Shown piece by piece: positions 1-8,723 of a DNA stretch of 64,000 nucleotides. A model generated the notes under the pieces. It was not told the origin of the DNA. It saw nothing but the letters and a program-made list of their open reading frames with translations, and ran no database searches. Numbering within the stretch: position 1 is the first letter of the stretch; the number at the start of each line of letters is the position of its first letter. The stretch lies in the NCBI RefSeq assembly GCF_016102285.1, contig NZ_JACFOY010000001.1:1178001-1242000 (forward strand). The letters run 5' to 3'. The position numbers and the translations under genes are program-made. The stretch is from Bartonella sp. M0177 (GTDB lineage Bacteria; Pseudomonadota; Alphaproteobacteria; Rhizobiales; Rhizobiaceae).

Positions 1-481
1 AAACGGTAAAGCTTTGATTGCGGTAACACAAAGGCACCTGTAAAACAGATGCTGCTCCGAATATTGAAGAAATACCCGGAATGATTTCTGTCGGGTAGCT
101 TTTTCCCAGAAGGTCATAAAGATACATAAACGAGCTATAAAATAGCGGATCCCCTTCAGCCAAAATAACAACAGTTTTGTTATTTTTTAAATATAAATCA
201 ATTGTTTGGTACGCGTTTTTATAAAACTGATTTAACTTTTCGCGATAGAGATCGGATCGGCTGTCGGATTGCACAGTTACAGGGTAGGTTAATGGCTGTA
301 AATGTGCTTTTTCAGAAATCCAACGCTTGGCAATTCTTAGCGCATTACTGTTATGCGTTTCCGTTTCGTGATAAACGATAACGTCGGCTGACTGGATCGC
401 TTTCATCCCTTTAACCGTTATAAGTTCGGGATCACCAGGACCTACGCCAACACCGATAAGCTTTGCTCGTTTCCCGTTCAT
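1..481 (-). CDS. cobI: Precorrin-2 C20-methyltransferase, 3' end cut by window
   Basis: S-adenosylmethionine-dependent methyltransferase that adds the C20 methyl of the corrin ring, turning precorrin-2 into precorrin-3A. The first 160 codons are visible and the gene runs off the left edge. The N-terminus carries the tetrapyrrole-methylase signature GVGVGPGDPELITVKG at about residues 10-25, and a second family motif, AEGDPLFYSS, lies at about residues 109-118. The ATG at 481 overlaps the cobH stop codon in an ATGA arrangement, so the two are translationally coupled in the leftward operon cobG-cobH-cobI. The other tetrapyrrole methylases (CobJ, CobM) are alternatives, but the early motifs and the order after cobH favour CobI. 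Confidence 0.88.
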   Translation of the reverse strand, partial: MNGKRAKLIGVGVGPGDPELITVKGMKAIQSADVIVYHETETHNSNALRIAKRWISEKAHLQPLTYPVTVQSDSRSDLYREKLNQFYKNAYQTIDLYLKNNKTVVILAEGDPLFYSSFMYLYDLLGKSYPTEIIPGISSIFGAASVLQVPLCYRNQSFTV

Positions 482-1104
482 TCGCATTCACTCGCCAAAG
501 CGTTAATAGCAGCCGCAGCCATAGCGCTACCGCCACGTCTTCCGTGAACAACAATATAGGGTATGGAAAATTGGTTTTTAGCCAAAGCCTGTTTGGATTC
601 TTTTGCGCCGACAAATCCTACCGGACAGCCGATAATTAATTCAGGCTTTTCGAAACCTTGTTCAATGAGGTTGAGCAGGTGAAAGAGTGCTGTTGGTGCA
701 TTACCAATTACGACAACAGAATTTTTTATATAAGGTTTCCAAAGTTCGACTGCTGCTGCTGAACGCGTGTTTCCAATTTTTTTCGCGTGTTCTGCCACAG
801 ATTTATCTTCGAGTGTACAGATGACCTGATTATTCGCCGGTAAACGTTTTCGTGTAATTCCTTCAGCAACCATTTTGGCGTCGCATAATATTGGAGCACC
901 GTCGGCGAGCGCCTTCCTACCGATACTGCCAGCCCCGTCAGAAAATGCAATATCTTTCACGATGTCAGTCATACCGCAAGCGTGTATAACCCTGACGACC
1001 AGCTTTTCGAGATCGTCCGGTATATTGGTGAGATCAGCCTCCGAGCGTATTGTTGCAAATGACCGGTTGTAAATTTCCTGACCATCTCTGATATATTCAA
1101 GCAT
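478..1104 (-). CDS. cobH: Precorrin-8X methylmutase
   Basis: Moves a methyl group from C11 to C12 of precorrin-8X, giving hydrogenobyrinic acid late in corrin-ring synthesis. At 208 residues it has the usual family length. The proposed catalytic histidine lies in the VIHACGMTD stretch near residue 43, and the FSDGAGSIGRKAL and GNAPTALF motifs are typical of CobH/CbiC. It starts 27 bases after the cobG stop and its own stop overlaps the cobI start, so cobG, cobH and cobI form one transcription unit. Confidence 0.93.
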   Translation of the reverse strand: MLEYIRDGQEIYNRSFATIRSEADLTNIPDDLEKLVVRVIHACGMTDIVKDIAFSDGAGSIGRKALADGAPILCDAKMVAEGITRKRLPANNQVICTLEDKSVAEHAKKIGNTRSAAAVELWKPYIKNSVVVIGNAPTALFHLLNLIEQGFEKPELIIGCPVGFVGAKESKQALAKNQFSIPYIVVHGRRGGSAMAAAAINALASECE

Positions 1105-1131
1105 AGCTTCACGCCTTTTTAGGGTATTTTT

Positions 1132-2499
1132 CTATTTCTGGTTTTCTATATAGCGCATAACATCAGATATGCTCATATTCTCGCACAATAGTTGCCCGAA
1201 TTTATTTTTTCCCGTCTCATTCGTTAAATTCGCACGATAAAGGTTATAAATACCGTCTTTGACAGCCAGAATAGTGAACGGAAAAGCTTCGGTTGCCACG
1301 CAGGATTTTGAACACGCGGTCAAATGAACGAGCGCTCTCGGATTGCCTGAAAAATGCTCAACGAGATATTTTCCATCACGTTGAACATTGGAAAGTGCCG
1401 AATGACAGAAAGGCGCACCGGCACAACAATAAACATAAAGTGCCGGGTTATTTTCGTCGGTTGCAAGCCCGAGTTTCGAAAGACCGTCTCTGATCAATAT
1501 TGCTTCATCCCGACTGCAATCGGGTATGACGATTCCCTGATAATGGGTAAGGCGTATCGGCGTGTTGCGAGCGCGAATTCTGGCGAGTTCTGCGACACCG
1601 TGCAAGGTTTTCGATGCCATTCGTCCAAGCTCGGGTCTTGCTCCCACATAAAAAAGGTCTTTCTGTTTCTGCAGTAATATGCCGGTTAATGTCGACAGGT
1701 TTTCGTGTAATTCGGGTTTCATCAACGGATTAGAGATATCATTGCCAAAGTGTTGATAGATTTGGGCAAGAAAATCTTTAAATCTGCCACTGACACAAAG
1801 ATGCTTCATGCGACTTATTGAAGGTTCGGATTTTGTTATGGAGATGAACAATCCGAGCACATATCGTATAAATTCCAGCGCTTTTTTTTCTGTGATGCTG
1901 CCAATGGCATGCGTTTTGCCATCCGGCTTATCAAGCGCCGATGAAGCAAATCCAAAGTTATAAGTTTTGCCGTCAGGATGGGCTGAAAGCCAGATATCGG
2001 CTTTGTGGTTCAGAACCTGCGTTGTTTCACCGCCATTTATCAGAAATGAAAACTTCGGAGACAGGGTCGCAAAGTTCTTGTCAAGTTGCAACATGGCAAG
2101 AAGCTTGTCGGCAAATTCAACTGTATTACACGACATGCCTATGTCAATGCCGGCGGTTGGTGCAACCATGACATTTCGTATGTCATCGCCTTCCGGAGTT
2201 AAAGGTCCAAGACCAAGATCAAGAATTTTGTTGATCAACTTCTGTTGGTTGTTTTTTGCAACAGCGCGTATTTGCACATTTGCTCTTGTCGTGAGTTCGA
2301 CGTAGCCACGCGAAAAAGTTTCGGCTGCATCTGCTATGCCGTCAATTTGCTCGCTCGTCAAACGGCCTAATGGAAGTTTTATTCGGCAAATCCCGCCATC
2401 ATTGGCTAATGGCATACGAAACAATCCCGGACAGGCAAATCGTCTATCCTGAACTGCCTTGATTTTGTGTTCATTTTCTGTAGGTGCGGCGGTAATCAT
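1132..2499 (-). CDS. cobG: Precorrin-3B synthase (oxygen-dependent ring contraction)
   Basis: Oxygen-dependent monooxygenase that converts precorrin-3A to precorrin-3B, the step that prepares ring contraction in the aerobic cobalamin route. The 455-residue protein is a nitrite/sulfite-reductase-like fold. The C-terminal half holds the four-cysteine iron-sulfur/siroheme-type motif, CCAGAPFCHSAL followed about 40 residues later by LTACSKSCVATE. Its presence marks the aerobic (CobG) rather than the anaerobic (CbiK/CbiX-type) pathway. It heads the leftward cob operon, and the 71-bp gap to the divergent cobL must hold both promoters. Confidence 0.93.
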   Translation of the reverse strand: MITAAPTENEHKIKAVQDRRFACPGLFRMPLANDGGICRIKLPLGRLTSEQIDGIADAAETFSRGYVELTTRANVQIRAVAKNNQQKLINKILDLGLGPLTPEGDDIRNVMVAPTAGIDIGMSCNTVEFADKLLAMLQLDKNFATLSPKFSFLINGGETTQVLNHKADIWLSAHPDGKTYNFGFASSALDKPDGKTHAIGSITEKKALEFIRYVLGLFISITKSEPSISRMKHLCVSGRFKDFLAQIYQHFGNDISNPLMKPELHENLSTLTGILLQKQKDLFYVGARPELGRMASKTLHGVAELARIRARNTPIRLTHYQGIVIPDCSRDEAILIRDGLSKLGLATDENNPALYVYCCAGAPFCHSALSNVQRDGKYLVEHFSGNPRALVHLTACSKSCVATEAFPFTILAVKDGIYNLYRANLTNETGKNKFGQLLCENMSISDVMRYIENQK

Positions 2500-2570
2500 T
2501 TTGCTTGCTCTCGGAGTGGGCAGATTCTAATAAAGCTAAATAGGGACAAATAGCTTACCGATCAACGTGA

Positions 2571-3785
2571 ATGAACAAAAAACCTTGGCTGACAATTATT
2601 GGTATCGGAGATGATGGCTGGAGTGGCCTTACGCTGCGCCAACAAAATGCTTTAACTGCAGCTTCCCATATATATGGCGGCAAAAGACATCTTGATTTTT
2701 TGCCTGAAAATTTGTCTGCGAAATTAATCCCTTGGCCATCACCTTTTTCAAAAGGCATAGACGGGATATTGTCGTTAAAAGGGCAAAATGTTGTTGCGCT
2801 GGTCAGCGGAGACCCGATGTTTTTCGGAGCAGGAGCAACTTTACTGCGAAAAATACCTGTAGCCGAGGTATTGGTTCTGCCGCACCCCTCATCGTTTTCA
2901 TTGGCCGCATCCCATCTCGGCTGGGCATTGCAAGACACAGTCTGCCTTTCAATCAATGGCCGTCCTATTCGTTCCATCCTTGGCCAATTGCAGAACAATA
3001 ACCGATTGATTATTCTGTCCGAAAACAAAAACAGTCCGTCAGAGCTTGCAAAACTCCTAGTAGATTATGGTTTTGGTGCAAGCAAAATGACAGTCATGGA
3101 ACACCTGGGTGGTGAGAAACAACGCATTCGCTCTTTAAAGGCTGATAAATTCGACCTTGATGATTGCGAAAATCTCAATCTGGTAGCGGTTGAATGTCAC
3201 GCCGATCGTGCAGATGCCGGATTTAGTTTTTGTTCAGGATTGCCTGATGACGCCTTTTTTACAGACGGTCAACTCACCAAACAGGATGTTCGGGCAGTTA
3301 CTATGGCGCATCTTGCTCCGAAATTTGGTGAAGTGTTGTGGGATGTTGGAGCCGGTAGCGGCTCGATTTCGATTGAATGGTTACGTGCCGCTAGAGGAAC
3401 ACGTGCTTATGCAATTGAAAGAAAAGAGAGTAGACAAAATACGATTTTAAAAAATGCCGATCATTTTGGAGTTATCGGTCTCTCACTCGTAAGAGGAGAA
3501 GCGCCGTTTTGTCTCGCTGGCCTTGAAAGTCCCGATGCAATATTTATTGGCGGCGGTTTTACCCATCCAGATTTATTCGACCGCTGCTGGAAAAGTTTGA
3601 AATCCGGTGGAAGGCTCATTGTCAATGCTGTAACGCTTGAAACCAATGCCATCCTTGCAGAGCATTCCAAAAACGTTAATGCGCGCCTCATTCATCTTGC
3701 ATTTGCCGAAGCTGTTCCTTTGGGAAATTTCCATGTATGGCGCAATTCGCTTCCGATCACCATGATGATTGCCCGAAAAACCTGA
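2571..3785 (+). CDS. cobL: Precorrin-6Y C5,15-methyltransferase (decarboxylating)
   Basis: Bifunctional enzyme that methylates C5 and C15 of precorrin-6B and removes the C12 acetate carboxyl, giving precorrin-8X, the substrate of CobH. The 404 residues show the expected fusion. The N-terminal half is a tetrapyrrole methylase (CbiE-like, with VSGDPMFFGAGATLL near residues 78-92). The C-terminal half is a class I SAM methyltransferase (CbiT-like, with VLWDVGAGSGSISIEWL). It is divergent from cobG. The ATG at 2571 has no strong Shine-Dalgarno, but the next in-frame Met would remove conserved residues. Confidence 0.92.
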   Translation: MNKKPWLTIIGIGDDGWSGLTLRQQNALTAASHIYGGKRHLDFLPENLSAKLIPWPSPFSKGIDGILSLKGQNVVALVSGDPMFFGAGATLLRKIPVAEVLVLPHPSSFSLAASHLGWALQDTVCLSINGRPIRSILGQLQNNNRLIILSENKNSPSELAKLLVDYGFGASKMTVMEHLGGEKQRIRSLKADKFDLDDCENLNLVAVECHADRADAGFSFCSGLPDDAFFTDGQLTKQDVRAVTMAHLAPKFGEVLWDVGAGSGSISIEWLRAARGTRAYAIERKESRQNTILKNADHFGVIGLSLVRGEAPFCLAGLESPDAIFIGGGFTHPDLFDRCWKSLKSGGRLIVNAVTLETNAILAEHSKNVNARLIHLAFAEAVPLGNFHVWRNSLPITMMIARKT

Positions 3786-3913
3786 ACTTTTTGACATATC
3801 ATGCTACTTAAAGCTGTGGGCGCGGTTGTAGTTACGGATTGACAATTGGTGGTTTTTTGTTCGATATGAACAAATTGGAATTTTATGCGGTTCGAAATAT
3901 AGGTATAAGAACA

Positions 3914-4156
3914 ATGACAGAACGATCGCAGCACCTGCAGGATCTCTTTCTGAATGCAGTACGTAAACAAAAGATTTCTCTTACAATCTTTTTGGTAAAT
4001 GGCGTCAAACTTACCGGCATAGTAACATCGTTCGACAATTTTTGCGTGTTGCTGCGACGTGATGGGCACTCCCAGCTCGTTTACAAACATGCGATATCGA
4101 CCATAATGCCTAGTCAGCCGGTGCAGATGCTGGATGAAGATGAGGACATTGAATAG
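3914..4156 (+). CDS. hfq: RNA chaperone Hfq
   Basis: Sm-like hexameric RNA chaperone that pairs small RNAs with mRNAs. The 80-residue protein contains Sm1 ([20 protein letters not shown]) and Sm2 ([15 protein letters not shown]), with the Hfq-specific YKHA. It ends in a short acidic tail, as rhizobial Hfq proteins do. The frame stays open for 25 codons upstream, but Hfq family members begin at [10 protein letters not shown], so the ATG at 3914 is chosen. hflX lies 191 bases downstream in the same direction, the usual hfq-hflX pairing. Confidence 0.95.
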   Translation: MTERSQHLQDLFLNAVRKQKISLTIFLVNGVKLTGIVTSFDNFCVLLRRDGHSQLVYKHAISTIMPSQPVQMLDEDEDIE

Positions 4157-4212
4157 CTTCTCTTTGAATATTTGTTCGGGGGAATAGCTTCTTGGGCTTT
4201 TTTTAAAAGGAA

Positions 4213-4251
4213 TTTTCGGTTGAAACTTCAAAAAAGAGTTTTCGGTTGAAA
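4213..4251. repeat. Two 13-bp direct repeats between hfq and hflX
   Basis: The 13-mer TTTTCGGTTGAAA occurs at 4213-4225 and again at 4239-4251, a period of 26 bases. A similar pair of gaatagcttct copies lies just upstream, at about 4151 and 4182. No clear terminator or promoter explains them. They may be chance slippage repeats in a short AT-rich spacer. Confidence 0.6.
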
Positions 4252-4347
4252 AAAGTTTTCTTGTCAAAAAATCCGGTCTTTTCGCTTTCCGGGCTTTTCA
4301 CTTCCCGGTCTTACCACTTTCATGTCGAGTTTTGTGGTTAGCTTGTC

Positions 4348-5697
4348 ATGATGGATGATCATGACAAGACCCACAAGCTGATTTCAAGACAAACAGTTGA
4401 TACACGAGCAATTGTTATCGTTCCGGCCATATATGATCGGGAGAATTCGAAGAAAAATTATGAAGCATCGTCGCGCACGCGTATCGATGAAGCTGTAGGG
4501 CTTGCTGAAGCCATCCGGTTGAATGTTGTTGAAAAAATATCCGTTAATATTGAAAAACCGCGTCCGGCAACGCTGTTGGGGCAGGGAAAAGTCGAAGAAA
4601 TCGGCAAGATTGTCTCTTATAAAAACATCGATCTTGCAGTCATGGATTCTTCCCTGACGCCGATCCAACAGAGAAATCTTGAAAAAGCATGGAACTGCAA
4701 AGTTATTGATCGCACAGCTCTTATTCTCGAGATTTTTGGCGATAGGGCAAGAACAAAAGAAGGTGTCCTTCAGGTCGAACTTGCCCACCTCAATTATCAA
4801 AAGGGTCGATTGGTCAGAAGTTGGACCCACTTGGAAAGACAGCGCGGTGGTAGCGGCTTTCTTGGCGGACCTGGTGAAACACAGATTGAAGCTGACCGGC
4901 GCATTTTGCAGTCAAAAATTGTCCGCATCAAGCGTGAGCTTGAAACGGTTGTCAGAACAAGAGCACTCCATAGGGCGAAAAGAAAAAAAGTCCCTTATCC
5001 GGTTATTGCACTTGTCGGTTATACCAATGCCGGTAAATCGACATTATTCAATCGTTTGACGGGCGCGGATGTGCTGGCCAAAGACATGCTTTTTGCAACA
5101 CTTGATCCGACATTGCGCAAAGTAATCTTGCCGCACGAACAGACGGTGATGTTGTCGGATACGGTTGGATTCATTTCCGATCTTCCAACCCATCTCGTTG
5201 CAGCGTTCAGAGCAACATTGGAAGAGGTTGTCGAAGCCGGTCTTATCCTTCATGTGCGCGATATGTCGGATGTTGAAAACCATGCCCATGCGCAGGATGT
5301 CTTGAATATTTTATCAAGTCTTGGTGTCAATACAGATGATCCCTATCACATTATAGAAATCTGGAACAAGGTCGATTTGCTCGACGATGTGTCGTTAGCT
5401 GCTTTGGAGGATTCTGCCCGTGCTTCTCTCACACCGGTTGTGACTGTTTCGGCTCTAACCGGCAAAGGTGTTGACAAACTCCTCGCGATTATTGAAAAAC
5501 GAATATCCGGCGAAATGATCAAACGTCAAATTGTTCTCAAGCCGGATGAATACGGTCTTCTTGATTGGCTTTACAAGAATGGGGAAGTCATTAAAAAGAC
5601 ATCTAAAGATGACGGTTCGGTTATTGTTTCGGCAAATTTGACCGGACAGGCGAATGAACGCTTCGATAATATCATTAAAACAAAACAGTCAGACTAA
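4348..5697 (+). CDS. hflX: GTPase HflX
   Basis: Ribosome-associated GTPase that splits stalled ribosomes under stress. The 449-residue protein has the HflX N-terminal domain, with its LLGQGKVEEI and GERARTKEG-like stretches, then a helical linker and the G domain. G1 is GYTNAGKSTLFN, the switch segment is DMLFATLDPT, G3 is DTVGF and G4 is NKVD. Two adjacent ATG codons (4348 and 4351) are both possible, and neither has a strong Shine-Dalgarno. It follows hfq, as in many proteobacteria. Confidence 0.94.
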   Translation: MMDDHDKTHKLISRQTVDTRAIVIVPAIYDRENSKKNYEASSRTRIDEAVGLAEAIRLNVVEKISVNIEKPRPATLLGQGKVEEIGKIVSYKNIDLAVMDSSLTPIQQRNLEKAWNCKVIDRTALILEIFGDRARTKEGVLQVELAHLNYQKGRLVRSWTHLERQRGGSGFLGGPGETQIEADRRILQSKIVRIKRELETVVRTRALHRAKRKKVPYPVIALVGYTNAGKSTLFNRLTGADVLAKDMLFATLDPTLRKVILPHEQTVMLSDTVGFISDLPTHLVAAFRATLEEVVEAGLILHVRDMSDVENHAHAQDVLNILSSLGVNTDDPYHIIEIWNKVDLLDDVSLAALEDSARASLTPVVTVSALTGKGVDKLLAIIEKRISGEMIKRQIVLKPDEYGLLDWLYKNGEVIKKTSKDDGSVIVSANLTGQANERFDNIIKTKQSD

Positions 5698-5726
5698 CCG
5701 ATATTTATCTCCGGAGGGAAATGCAA

Positions 5727-6269
5727 ATGGCTTTTTATCGGCTTGATGGTATAGATCCCGTTATTGAAGATAGTTCAGCAAGCTGGGTTGCAGAAAGTGC
5801 CGAAATTATCGGAAAGGTTGTTTTGAAGCCGCGCTCCAGTGTCTGGTTCGGAAGCGTTTTGCGCGGGGACAATGAAACGATTACTGTTGGTGAGGGAACA
5901 AATATTCAGGATCTGACAATGGTTCATACCGACGCCGGTATCGAAGTGTCGATAGGCAAAAATTGTACTATCGGTCATAAAGTCATCCTTCACGGTTGTA
6001 CCATTGGTGATACAAGTTTGGTCGGAATGGGCGCCATTATTATGAACCACGCGGTTATTGGCGAAGAGTCGATCGTGGGAGCAGGGGCATTGGTCACTCA
6101 AGGAAAACAGTTTCCGAGCCGGTCGCTTATTGTTGGCAATCCGGCACGTTTTGTCAGAAATTTGACCGATGAGGAAATCGAAGGCATTAAAAAATCTGCG
6201 TCACATTATTATGACAATGCACAAAGATTCAAATATAATCTGGTGCCTCTCACTTTGCCGGAACAATGA
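5727..6269 (+). CDS. Gamma-carbonic-anhydrase family left-handed beta-helix protein
   Basis: Trimeric left-handed beta-helix protein of the gamma-carbonic anhydrase / YrdA-PaaY family, usually zinc-binding; the true substrate is often unknown. Hexapeptide repeats run through residues of about 20-150. The three expected metal-ligand histidines appear in MVHTD, IGHKV and LHGC. An ATG at 5721 is also in frame, but the GGAGGG at 5713-5718 is far better spaced for the ATG at 5727 (MAFYRLDG), which gives 180 residues. It lies 29 bases after hflX and is probably co-transcribed. Confidence 0.85.
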   Translation: MAFYRLDGIDPVIEDSSASWVAESAEIIGKVVLKPRSSVWFGSVLRGDNETITVGEGTNIQDLTMVHTDAGIEVSIGKNCTIGHKVILHGCTIGDTSLVGMGAIIMNHAVIGEESIVGAGALVTQGKQFPSRSLIVGNPARFVRNLTDEEIEGIKKSASHYYDNAQRFKYNLVPLTLPEQ

Positions 6270-6338
6270 TAGGTCCTTTTACGAGAGGCTACTCATCGAC
6301 TATTCCATTTTCTTCGTACAACAAGAAGAATAACAATA

Positions 6339-7322
6339 ATGAAGTTTTTGCCAGACAAATTCTTAACTGCGCTGATTGTGGCAATTATTATTGCCAGCAT
6401 CGCCCCAATATCCGGAAAAGCGGCAGATTGGTTTTCGTTGCTCACCCAGATTTTCGTCGGATTGCTATTCTTCCTGCACGGAGCAAAGTTACCTTGGCAA
6501 GCGGTTCTGGCCGGTATTGTTCACTGGCGACTGCATTTGACAGTGTTTCTTGCGACATTTGTTCTTTTTCCGATTTTGGGTGTTTTGGCTGGCATTATTG
6601 TTCCAGGGTTGAAAGAGTCTGCTTTCTATGCGGGCATTCTCTATTTGTGCGTCTTGCCTTCAACGGTCCAATCGTCGATAGCTTTCACGTCCATTGCGGG
6701 TGGTAATATTCCTGCTGCAATTGTTTCGGCTTCAGCCTCGAACATATTTGGTATGTTTTTGACACCACTTCTCGTAGGATTGTTGTTTTCCGCAGGTGGT
6801 GGCAAAGCAACAATATCGGCAACGGCATTTGAAAGCATTCTGGTTCAACTGCTTATACCGTTTGTGCTCGGTCAACTTTGCCAGCGCTTTATCGGAAATT
6901 TTATCGTACGGCACAAATCCTTGACTTCTATCGTCGACAGAGGGTCAATTATTCTGGTTGTCTATCTTGCGTTTAGCGAAGCAACCACAAGCGGATTGTG
7001 GCACACCACAAGCTGGCACGAACTGATCGTGATGATTATTATCGACGTGGTTTTGCTAGCGATTGTATTGACTGTCACGTGGTATGGATCAAAATTGTTA
7101 GGCTTCGACGAGAAAGACTGCATAACAATTACTTTTTGCGGTTCGAAAAAAAGCCTCGCAAGTGGCGCGCCAATGGCAAATGCCATTTTTGCAGGCTCTG
7201 GTGGGGCAATCGGCGCAATTGTCTTGCCACTTATGTTATTTCACCAGATACAATTGATGGTATGTACGATTATTGCCCGTCATTTATCGGAAAGAAGAAA
7301 ACAAAGTGGCACAGACGAATAA
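6339..7322 (+). CDS. Bile acid:sodium symporter family transporter (YfeH/SLC10A7-like)
   Basis: Inner-membrane protein of the SBF-like family (PF13593 type), 327 residues with about nine or ten hydrophobic segments. Typical features are the early LLFFLHGAKLPW motif, SASNIFGMFLTPLLVGL, and a conserved CGSKKSLASGAPMANAIF stretch near the C-terminus. The substrate is not predictable. It lies in the rightward run after the gamma-carbonic-anhydrase gene, and its last 17 bases overlap the GTG start of the methyltransferase. Confidence 0.85.
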   Translation: MKFLPDKFLTALIVAIIIASIAPISGKAADWFSLLTQIFVGLLFFLHGAKLPWQAVLAGIVHWRLHLTVFLATFVLFPILGVLAGIIVPGLKESAFYAGILYLCVLPSTVQSSIAFTSIAGGNIPAAIVSASASNIFGMFLTPLLVGLLFSAGGGKATISATAFESILVQLLIPFVLGQLCQRFIGNFIVRHKSLTSIVDRGSIILVVYLAFSEATTSGLWHTTSWHELIVMIIIDVVLLAIVLTVTWYGSKLLGFDEKDCITITFCGSKKSLASGAPMANAIFAGSGGAIGAIVLPLMLFHQIQLMVCTIIARHLSERRKQSGTDE

Positions 7323-8121
7323 AGCCGAATTGGAACATTTTTATAATCTCGGGCTTTCCCTTGAAAAACAGGGGAAATTTGATGAAGCAGCCGCAGCATA
7401 TCGACGGGCATTGGATGCGGATCCCGAAGATTATGGCGGGATTGGAGTGAGACTTGCTTCTATCAACCGTGGCGAAACACCGAAGACCGCTCCAAAAGCC
7501 TATGTCGCAACGTTATTCGACCAAAATGCCGATATGTTCGATTATATTCTGGTTGATCAATTGGGCTATGACGTCCCATTGCAATTACGGGAACAATTAT
7601 TAGCAGCTTTCCCGGACTTGAGATTTGATAGAATGCTTGATCTTGGCTGTGGCACAGGACTTTCTGCTGATGCACTTGATGATCTGGCAGGCGACAAGAC
7701 CGGTGTCGATCTTTCCGAAAATATGATCGAGATCGCACATGAAAAAGGTGATTACCAGCATCTGTTTGTGGGCGATGCCGTGGAATTTGTTACACGCTCG
7801 CTCGAACAGTGGGATTTGATCGTTGCTACCGACGTTCTGCCCTATATGGGCGACATCGGGTTGTTTTTTGACAAAGTTTCCGAACGTCTTGCACAACACG
7901 GAGTTTTCGGATTTTCAACCGAAACACTCTCCGAAAGCGCCTTTAACGGACTGGACTATAAAGTAGGGCCGCATCAACGTTTTGCCCACAACGAGGATTA
8001 TATCAGGAATGAATTGGCAAAACACAATATTGAATGTGTAAGCGTCAATAATATAGTTGTTCGTGCCGAACAGGGTGAACCTGTGTCGGGACAATTATAT
8101 GTCACTCGCAAGAAATCCTGA
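7306..8121 (+). CDS. TPR-containing class I SAM-dependent methyltransferase
   Basis: Predicted methyltransferase with one or two N-terminal tetratricopeptide motifs (LGLSLEKQGKFDEAAAAYRR, early in the protein). These are followed by a class I SAM domain whose motif I is MLDLGCGTGLSADAL and whose post-I acidic strand is TGVDLSENMI. The substrate is unknown. The frame is open back to a TTG at 7273, but the GTG at 7306 (MAQTNKAELEHF) has a GGAAAG upstream and leaves a small overlap with the transporter, so it is preferred (271 residues). Confidence 0.8.
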   Translation: MAQTNKAELEHFYNLGLSLEKQGKFDEAAAAYRRALDADPEDYGGIGVRLASINRGETPKTAPKAYVATLFDQNADMFDYILVDQLGYDVPLQLREQLLAAFPDLRFDRMLDLGCGTGLSADALDDLAGDKTGVDLSENMIEIAHEKGDYQHLFVGDAVEFVTRSLEQWDLIVATDVLPYMGDIGLFFDKVSERLAQHGVFGFSTETLSESAFNGLDYKVGPHQRFAHNEDYIRNELAKHNIECVSVNNIVVRAEQGEPVSGQLYVTRKKS

Positions 8122-8581
8122 CTTTTCGACCGGATCATCGTTTGGTTACAGATCGGGGCTTTTTGTTCTCATTGTCTATTTGATTGAACGAATGAACTGG
8201 CGAGTATTTTCTCTATATTGTTGAGGAATTTCGAGCCCCTTTTCTTTGCGCCCCAACTGTTTTTGTTACTCCATAAGCCGGATATAGAGTTGAGGTTTGC
8301 CGTGCTTTGAAACGAAGTGGGGAATATGCCGGGTTTCTAATATATGAAAATTAGTCCTGTAATTCCTGAAACCCGTAGAAAATAATGCGGAAAAAAATTC
8401 CAAGGTTCAAAGATTGTATTTTTCTTCCGATTGAATTCGTCTGTGGGACACACACGTTTTTAGCGCGTTGATTTCCATAACCCGTAGAAAATAGAAGCGG
8501 CTTATACAAAAACACGAAATCGGAAAATCAAGATTTTGCTTAATAAACTACGCATATTCTATAAAAATTGAAACTTTTGGA
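8122..8581. other. Gene-free spacer upstream of the ilv leader
   Basis: No credible coding sequence is seen on either strand. It holds two related segments of 29 bases (8362-8390 and 8472-8500) that share the core AACCCGTAGAAAATA and a trailing GCGG, 110 bases apart. The function is unknown. The last part runs into the promoter of the ilv leader. Confidence 0.6.
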
Positions 8582-8610
8582 TTGACGGGCTGTCATAGGC
8601 ATAATAATGT
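8582..8610 (+). promoter_or_regulatory. Predicted sigma-70-type promoter of the ilv leader/ilvIH
   Basis: A TTGACG -35 box (8582-8587) and a TAATGT -10 box (8605-8610) are separated by 17 bases. A start site about seven bases after the -10 falls on or within a base of the A of the leader-peptide ATG at 8618. The leader mRNA would therefore be leaderless or nearly so. Confidence 0.6.
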
Positions 8611-8617
8611 TTCGTGC

Positions 8618-8668
8618 ATGAAACAGATTATTCTAGTAGTGCGAACGCGTATGGGGCAAATGGTGTAA
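8618..8668 (+). CDS. ilv leader peptide (16 aa)
   Basis: Short frame reading MKQIILVVRTRMGQMV and ending in TAA. Five consecutive codons are Ile, Ile, Leu, Val, Val, exactly the branched-chain products of the operon it precedes. That is the hallmark of an attenuator leader peptide: a ribosome stalled at these codons would report low Ile/Leu/Val-tRNA charging. No Shine-Dalgarno precedes the ATG, but the predicted transcription start coincides with it, so translation from a leaderless mRNA is likely. It sits 90 bases upstream of the acetolactate synthase large-subunit gene and ends inside the first attenuator hairpin. Confidence 0.75.
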   Translation: MKQIILVVRTRMGQMV

Positions 8669-8723
8669 CCATTCGGCTAATAGCCACTCATACGCGAAAC
8701 AGGCTCCCTTGGGGGCCTTTTTT
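8646..8723 (+). terminator. Attenuator of the ilvIH operon
   Basis: A perfect 8-bp stem pairs 8646-8653 (CGCGTATG) with 8689-8696 (CATACGCG) and encloses smaller hairpins. Just after it, 8701-8707 pairs with 8712-8718 (AGGCTCC / GGGGCCT-type stem with one G-T pair), followed by six T at 8718-8723: a standard intrinsic terminator. A distal segment, GGCTAATA at 8675-8682, can instead pair with TATTAGCC at 8723-8730. Mutually exclusive folds plus the leader peptide make transcription attenuation the natural reading. The exact antiterminator pairing is not established. Confidence 0.75.
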
